The notes under the pieces are model-generated. The model had not been told where the DNA came from and did not search any database. It worked only from the letters and a program-made list of their open reading frames with translations. The position numbers were made by a program, and so were the translations under genes. From Mycobacterium ostraviense (GTDB lineage: Bacteria > Actinomycetota > Actinomycetes > Mycobacteriales > Mycobacteriaceae), in assembly GCF_002705925.1 (NCBI RefSeq), contig NZ_NKRE01000001.1, positions 3,194,962-3,258,961 on the forward strand: DNA of 64,000 nucleotides, in the 5' to 3' direction. How positions within the stretch are numbered: the first letter of the stretch is position 1; each line of letters begins with the position of its first letter. Positions 59,812 to 64,000 of the stretch are shown here, one piece after another.

Positions 59812-60390
59812 TCAGCGATAGCCCAGCCTGAGCAGAACGCGAGCATTGAAGGCGCGCTCGGCGGTTGTCGGCAGCCTGAAGTCGAGACCGTCGGCCACCC
59901 GATTGATCGTGTTGAACAACCCGCAGACCTCGATCGCGTCGCGGACCGCTTCCGGGCTGACGCCGGTGTCGAGGACCGCGCGCACATCGGGCGGTCCAAT
60001 TTCGTCGGGTGTGCGGGTCAACTTTTCCAGCAGGCCCAGGGTCGCCCGCACCCGGTCGTCGACCGCGGCGGTACACCAATCGCTCACTGCCGCAACGGTG
60101 GTCGCGGGGTCGAGGACAGCCGAAGCGACCGCCTCGTGGGTGGTGGCGCAGAATTGGCAACGGTTTTGCTCGGAGACAAAAGCGGCGAAGAGTTCGCGTT
60201 CGCCGACCGTCCACGGCGACGGGCCCCGCATCACCGCCTGAACCAGTACGAAGAACGGCTTGCCGAAGAACCGCGGACGGTAGTGGCGCATCTTGATGAT
60301 GTCGGGTATGTCGCGGCGTGTCGCGGCCCGCAACGCCGCGAACACCAGGCGAGTGCCGAATCGGCTACGCGCGACGCTGTGCAGCCTCAT
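59812..60390 (-). CDS. AhpD/carboxymuconolactone-decarboxylase-like protein
   Basis: 192 residues from ATG 60390. The conserved motif EQNRCQFCATTHEAVA holds the CxxC redox pair plus the downstream His of the AhpD/CMD fold, followed by the helix GLLEKLTRTPDEIGPPDVRAVLDTGVSPEAVRDAIEVCGLFNTINRVADG. AhpD-like proteins act as thioredoxin-like peroxidase partners or peroxidases. Its ATG overlaps the previous stop (ATGA 60387-60390), so it is coupled to the small gene upstream. Confidence 0.85.
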   Translation of the reverse strand: MRLHSVARSRFGTRLVFAALRAATRRDIPDIIKMRHYRPRFFGKPFFVLVQAVMRGPSPWTVGERELFAAFVSEQNRCQFCATTHEAVASAVLDPATTVAAVSDWCTAAVDDRVRATLGLLEKLTRTPDEIGPPDVRAVLDTGVSPEAVRDAIEVCGLFNTINRVADGLDFRLPTTAERAFNARVLLRLGYR

Positions 60391-60698
60391 CGCAACGCCT
60401 CGTTGAGGGCCGACATACCCGCGCACCGGCGGCTGTCACCCGCGCCGAGCGCGGCGGCGATGGTCACCTCGAATATCTGGTCCTCGGAATAGCCGGCTCG
60501 GCGCATCCGCTCTATGTCGCTGTCCTGCACGCGGTAGGCATGCCGGCGCAGCTTGTCCACATATGCCTGCAACGGCTCGGGCAGGTCATCGCCGTGGTAG
60601 GCGGCGTGTCGAACGGCCGGATCTGTATCGGCCGGGGCATCGAGAACAGCATGGCGAAGTTTCTCGCGCAGGCGTGGGTACCGGTCCATGATCGACAC
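60387..60698 (-). CDS. Small CMD-like helical protein
   Basis: 103 residues from ATG/GTG 60698 (MSIMDRYPRLREKLRHAVLDAPADTDPAVRHAAYHGDDLP). The segment MRRAGYSEDQIFEVTIAAALGAGDSRRCAGMSALNEALR is characteristic of the carboxymuconolactone decarboxylase-like fold but has only one Cys and no CxxC. It probably forms a complex with the coupled AhpD-like protein downstream. Role unknown. Confidence 0.7.
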   Translation of the reverse strand: MSIMDRYPRLREKLRHAVLDAPADTDPAVRHAAYHGDDLPEPLQAYVDKLRRHAYRVQDSDIERMRRAGYSEDQIFEVTIAAALGAGDSRRCAGMSALNEALR

Positions 60699-60870
60699 CG
60701 CGCACCCCCTTGTTCGTGGGCCGGTGTGGCCCGGTACGGCAAGGTGTGTCTGACCTTAACTAAGTTAGCCAATCACCCGCGACTGGCGTGGGGACTTTCC
60801 CGGCCACCCGTGGAGTCTTCTTGGCAATTGGCAGGGCTCGTTTTGAACGCGGGCGGCTTCGATGCGTGGA

Positions 60871-61782
60871 TTAGTGAGTGGTGTCGAGGAATCGGTTGAC
60901 CGCTTCGAGGAACTGAGTTGGGCAGTCACGGACGAACCAGTGGCCACAGGATTCGAAGACTCGCACCTGTCCGTCCTGAACCAGTTGTGAAGCACGGATC
61001 GAATCCGCCACTGGTACGAGCTTGTCATTGCGTCCCGCGAGTATCAGAGTTTTGGCTCTTATTTGGGGCAACTTTTCAACGAGGGACAAGTTTTCGGCCC
61101 CGGCGGTGAGCGCCCATCGTTGGGTGGCGGCGAAGGCTTCGCCGGCGCGCGGACGTTTGCCGCTGGCGATGACCGCATCGATGAGCTCGTCGGTCAGAGC
61201 CGAGGCGTTCTTCATACCGAGGCCGGAGCGCAGCTGCCTGCGGGTAAACCTCCTGCCCATGCTTACCGAGAGCCGAGTTGTGCGATTGGCCAGCCGGGGA
61301 TGAGCGGCCACCCACTTGGTGAGGTGCATGAGCTTGAAGTTCTCGGTGATTCCGCCGGGATTGATCGCGATGATGCGGCGCAGCACCTCGGGGTGGTTCA
61401 GGGCCATGTTCAGGGTGATCCATCCACCGAGTGACGACCCGCCGAGGTCGACCAGATCCAAGCCGAAGCGACGAATTAGGGCGGCGACCCATTCGCCATA
61501 CCAGGGCACCGAACACGACGAATCCGGGAACGCCGTGTCGCCGTACCCGGGAAGGTCGGGGGCGATGACCCGTCGGTGTTTTCCCAAGGTAGTAAGCGCT
61601 GAACCGAAAGACACCAGCGCGGAGTCGACACCGCCACCATGCAGCAGTATCAGCGGAGTGAGGTCATTACGCGGGTCAACCTCGTAGACCCGCGTGTGAA
61701 TGGCTTGCACGTCGACCTGATGGGAGTTGATCCCGGCGGGAACCCGCAACAATGGCACCAGTTTCGGGTGTTCACTGGCCAA
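60871..61782 (-). CDS. Alpha/beta hydrolase
   Basis: 303 residues. LILLHGGGVDSALVSFGSAL (oxyanion region), nucleophile Ser in DLGGSSLGGWITLNMALNHPEV, and the acid/His pair in LILAGRNDKLVPVADS and ESCGHWFVRDCP complete a catalytic triad. No signal peptide. The cap region (TKWVAAHPRLANRTTRLSVSMGRRFTRRQLR) is basic. Substrate unknown; the general form fits esterase or epoxide-hydrolase-like enzymes. Confidence 0.82.
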   Translation of the reverse strand: MASEHPKLVPLLRVPAGINSHQVDVQAIHTRVYEVDPRNDLTPLILLHGGGVDSALVSFGSALTTLGKHRRVIAPDLPGYGDTAFPDSSCSVPWYGEWVAALIRRFGLDLVDLGGSSLGGWITLNMALNHPEVLRRIIAINPGGITENFKLMHLTKWVAAHPRLANRTTRLSVSMGRRFTRRQLRSGLGMKNASALTDELIDAVIASGKRPRAGEAFAATQRWALTAGAENLSLVEKLPQIRAKTLILAGRNDKLVPVADSIRASQLVQDGQVRVFESCGHWFVRDCPTQFLEAVNRFLDTTH

Positions 61783-62252
61783 TGAATCGTCCTCACCGCA
61801 TCGCTGGGGGCCGTGCCAGAATCTCCTATTCGTACATGGCGTCGTGGGTTCGCGCTCTATTTCAAGGTGTCTTGATTGTAAACCGGCCGAATTCCACGGT
61901 TGGCCGAGCCGACAGCCGCTGATACGCCGCCACTACATCGATGAGCATTGGTCGACTCCCAGGTACGTTTCTGAAGGAACCGGTGAGTGAATTGCTCAGC
62001 CCGCGCTGCACCTGGCAAAGGTCATCTGTCGCTGCGGCCGCGCCCGCTGGCGTCCAGCGGCAGGATCAACCGAGGCCGGTGGATGGGGCCCAGCCGTGAT
62101 CGCCAACTTCCCCGTCGGTGTGGATCGTCCTCGCCGCGGTCGTGCTGCTGCGGGAACCGCAGCCGATGCCCGCGCAGCAGGCGGCGGGTGATGCCAAGTG
62201 ACAGGGCTCCGCCCTGTGCCCCATCTGTGTCAGACATCCGATAGAGCAGTAG
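61783..62252. other. Gene-poor region with possible remnants
   Basis: No intact gene. The plus-strand stretch 62110-62202 encodes SVWIVLAAVVLLREPQPMP... to a stop in a frame, possibly the tail of a membrane transporter, but too short to name. The stretch lies ahead of a TetR fragment and may be decayed sequence from the same event. Confidence 0.35.
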
Positions 62253-62582
62253 GTGAGGGCTGTCGAGGGTTATCATCACGACACGTCGCGGCTGCGTCTG
62301 TTCTACGTGCTGATGTTCGACGCCATCGGCCCCCGCGAGGACTTGCGGACCCGCTTCGCGCAGCTGCACACCCACCTGCGTGACCTGTGCGAGCATTGGA
62401 TCGGCGCGGGGCAGCAGGACGGTGAGATCCGCGCCGACGTGGCTCCGCGGGCCATCGTCACCATCCTGATCGCCGCCCTCGGGGGCATCGCCTATCAGGC
62501 GCTCATCGATCCGGACCTCGACCTCGACCCGCTCTACCGTGACCTGGACGCGCTGGCGATCGACGGGCTGCGGATGCGCTAG
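62253..62582 (+). pseudogene. C-terminal half of a TetR-family regulator
   Basis: 109 residues from GTG 62253 (VRAVEGYHHDTSRLRLFYVLMFDAIGPREDLRTRFAQLHTHLRDLCEHWIGAGQQDGEI...) match the ligand-binding domain (TetR_C) helices 4-9, ending GLRMR. The N-terminal DNA-binding helix-turn-helix is missing, and no TetR start is seen upstream. It stands only 9 bp from the convergent complete TetR at 62592. Confidence 0.7.
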
Positions 62583-62591
62583 CTGTCGGTG

Positions 62592-63272
62592 CTAAGGAGT
62601 CTGGCGGCGTCGGCGCGAAGCCTGCGGGGTAGCGCACGAATCGACGAGTCTGACCGCCGATTGCGCCATCGCTTCGAGGTCGGCACGTTGCGCGCCGGCT
62701 CGGGCGCGTAGCGCCAAGCTCTGCAGCACCGCCGATGCCAGGCGCGCCAGCGCCTGTGTATCGGTACCGGCGGCAAGCTCGCGCTGCGCGACCGCCTTGT
62801 CGAAGCGGGCCGCGAAAGCATCATCGATGGTCCGGAAGATCCCGGCGAGGAACGTCCGGATGTCTTCGTGGCGTACGGCTTCGGCGGGTGCGGTACACAT
62901 CACCAGGCATCCCCGCGCGGCTTCGTCGCCGCTCAGATAGAGGTCGATGCTGGCCCGGTAGAAATGCAGCAAGCCGTCAACCAAGGGGTGCTCGGGCGAG
63001 AGTGAGTCGGCGAGCTGCGCGCGCAAGTGCTCGCCGAAATGGCCGAGCGCGCGCAAATACATCGACTTCTTATCACCCAGTGCGGTGTACAGGCTGGGTC
63101 GGGTGACTCGGGCGGCCGCCGCGAGATCGTCCAGCGACGCCGCCGAATAGCCCGCCTGCCAGAAGACGCCCGACGCCGCTTCGAGCACATGTTGTTCGTC
63201 GAACCCGCGCGGACGCCCCCGCTGGCGCTTCACCCCATTGTTTTTCATACCGATCCGATCGAAAATATCCAC
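62592..63272 (-). CDS. TetR-family transcriptional regulator
   Basis: 226 residues from ATG 63272. N-terminal HTH: RGRPRGFDEQHVLEAASGVFWQAGYSAASLDDLAAAARVTRPSLYTALGDKKSMYLRALG, a complete TetR_N. The ligand domain has RGCLVMCTAPAEAVRHEDIRTFLAGIF. The basic tail (QASRRRRQTP) is unusual. Divergent, 50 bp from the metallo-beta-lactamase gene start at 63323, so it probably represses that gene and itself. Confidence 0.88.
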   Translation of the reverse strand: MDIFDRIGMKNNGVKRQRGRPRGFDEQHVLEAASGVFWQAGYSAASLDDLAAAARVTRPSLYTALGDKKSMYLRALGHFGEHLRAQLADSLSPEHPLVDGLLHFYRASIDLYLSGDEAARGCLVMCTAPAEAVRHEDIRTFLAGIFRTIDDAFAARFDKAVAQRELAAGTDTQALARLASAVLQSLALRARAGAQRADLEAMAQSAVRLVDSCATPQASRRRRQTP

Positions 63273-63322
63273 GAGTAGTTTTACTGCGAGATAGTAGCAA
63301 AATGCACAGACGAGCGACGCCC

Positions 63323-64000
63323 ATGTTGGTCAAACGCAATCCGTTCGCCCGGCCACGACCCGGCGACGAGATCCTGCCCAATGTTCACCTGCTCGGGACG
63401 CATCGCGTCAATTTCTATGCGGTGACCGACGGCCGATCCGTCACGTTGGTCGACTGCGGATTCGACGGGCATCGTCGCTACCTACAGCGCTGGCTCGATA
63501 TGTCTGGTCGGCGATTGTCCGACGTCGAGGCGATCATCCTCACCCATGGGCACGCCGACCATGTCGGGTTTGCCGAACGGCTACGGCGACAGGGGATTCC
63601 GGTCTATTTGCATGACGCGGATACCGCGTTCGCCATGAGCCCGCGAGGGCGACGCCCGCCGCAACGCTTACGACGTGGCTTCTGGCATGCTTCCGCGCTC
63701 GGCTTGCTGGGTGAGGCGGCGTTGGACGGCGTCTTCGTGCAGCCCGTGCTCAAAGAGGTACGTCGCCTTTCTGCCGACAGCCAGCTGGACGTGCCCGGCC
63801 GGCCGACTGTCGTTGCCGTCCCGGCTCATTCGGCCGGCTCGGTGGCTTTCCGCCTACCCGGACAAGGAGCACTGTTGACCGGCGACACCCTGATGACACG
63901 CGACCCGATGTTCGGCGGTGCCGATCGCGCGGTCGTCTTCGCCGAACACACCGATCGCGACCACGCCGCGTTGGAGGCGCTGATTCACTTGCGGCCGTTA
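63323..64000 (+). CDS. Metallo-beta-lactamase-fold hydrolase (runs off the window)
   Basis: Visible 226 residues; the frame is open to the window edge, so the C-terminus is missing. ATG 63323 (MLVKRNPFARPRPGDEILPNVHLLG) was preferred to ATG 63302 because the latter lies in the short promoter gap. Motif HGHADHVGF gives the HxHxDH metal site, with later AHSAGSVAFRLPGQGALLTGDTLMTR. Likely a glyoxalase II-type or lactonase-type hydrolase. Divergent from, and probably controlled by, the TetR gene at 62592. Confidence 0.85.
   Translation, partial: MLVKRNPFARPRPGDEILPNVHLLGTHRVNFYAVTDGRSVTLVDCGFDGHRRYLQRWLDMSGRRLSDVEAIILTHGHADHVGFAERLRRQGIPVYLHDADTAFAMSPRGRRPPQRLRRGFWHASALGLLGEAALDGVFVQPVLKEVRRLSADSQLDVPGRPTVVAVPAHSAGSVAFRLPGQGALLTGDTLMTRDPMFGGADRAVVFAEHTDRDHAALEALIHLRPL

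Overview
The window is chromosomal DNA from a slow-growing mycobacterium, a non-tuberculous species related to the M. tuberculosis complex. Evidence is the high GC content, GTG starts, a PE-family protein, LpqH (19-kDa lipoprotein), an MPT63-like antigen, wax-ester/diacylglycerol acyltransferases, LigC with its primase-polymerase, and a gene order that matches M. tuberculosis H37Rv from about Rv3765c down to Rv3726, read in inverted orientation. H37Rv correspondences are from memory of gene order, length and motifs; no search was run. The species cannot be fixed.

Layout. 0-2.3 kb: tail of an IS630-type transposase, a phage-type lysin-like gene and small membrane proteins. 2.3-7.1 kb: tcrX/tcrY two-component system, lpqH and a secreted-type alkyl sulfatase. 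7.5-11.6 kb: a four-gene minus-strand operon (kinase-like APH, SDR, acyl-CoA dehydrogenase, quinone-oxidoreductase-like) that looks like a 4-hydroxy-acid or related acyl-CoA route. 11.7-20.3 kb: phosphatase, 'fadE36', LapA-like protein, proXVWZ osmoprotectant importer, tyrA, tadA and tRNA-Ser(CGA). 20.25-22.8 kb: a tRNA-associated mini-island with a PemK/MazF-like toxin and antitoxin between imperfect att-like repeats, followed by an excisionase-like antitoxin with a broken PIN gene and a VapBC pair with a frameshifted toxin.

22.9-27.6 kb: two paralogous small proteins (Rv3748/Rv3747 type) separated by a sulfotransferase / alkyl-sulfatase-like / SDR operon. 28-34.4 kb: PE34, DUF2237, a triacylglycerol-synthase-type enzyme, a chimeric PE remnant, an AraC regulator and a FadD15-like ligase. 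34.5-38.9 kb: two tandem BacA-like ABC transporters translationally coupled to an adenosine-specific-kinase-family protein. 39-47.9 kb: GabD2, small secreted proteins, acyltransferase, extended SDR, a second WS/DGAT with Nudix and haloalkane dehalogenase.

47.8-64 kb: P450, divergent ligC and primase-polymerase, Zn-dehydrogenase, patatin, MPT63-like antigen, AhpD-like pair, hydrolase and a divergent TetR/MBL pair. This last part is unusually rich in broken genes (13E12/DUF222, FAD monooxygenase, radical SAM, DUF427, CcdA-like, unknown, TetR), suggesting ongoing local gene decay. No CRISPR array, rRNA or complete insertion sequence was seen.
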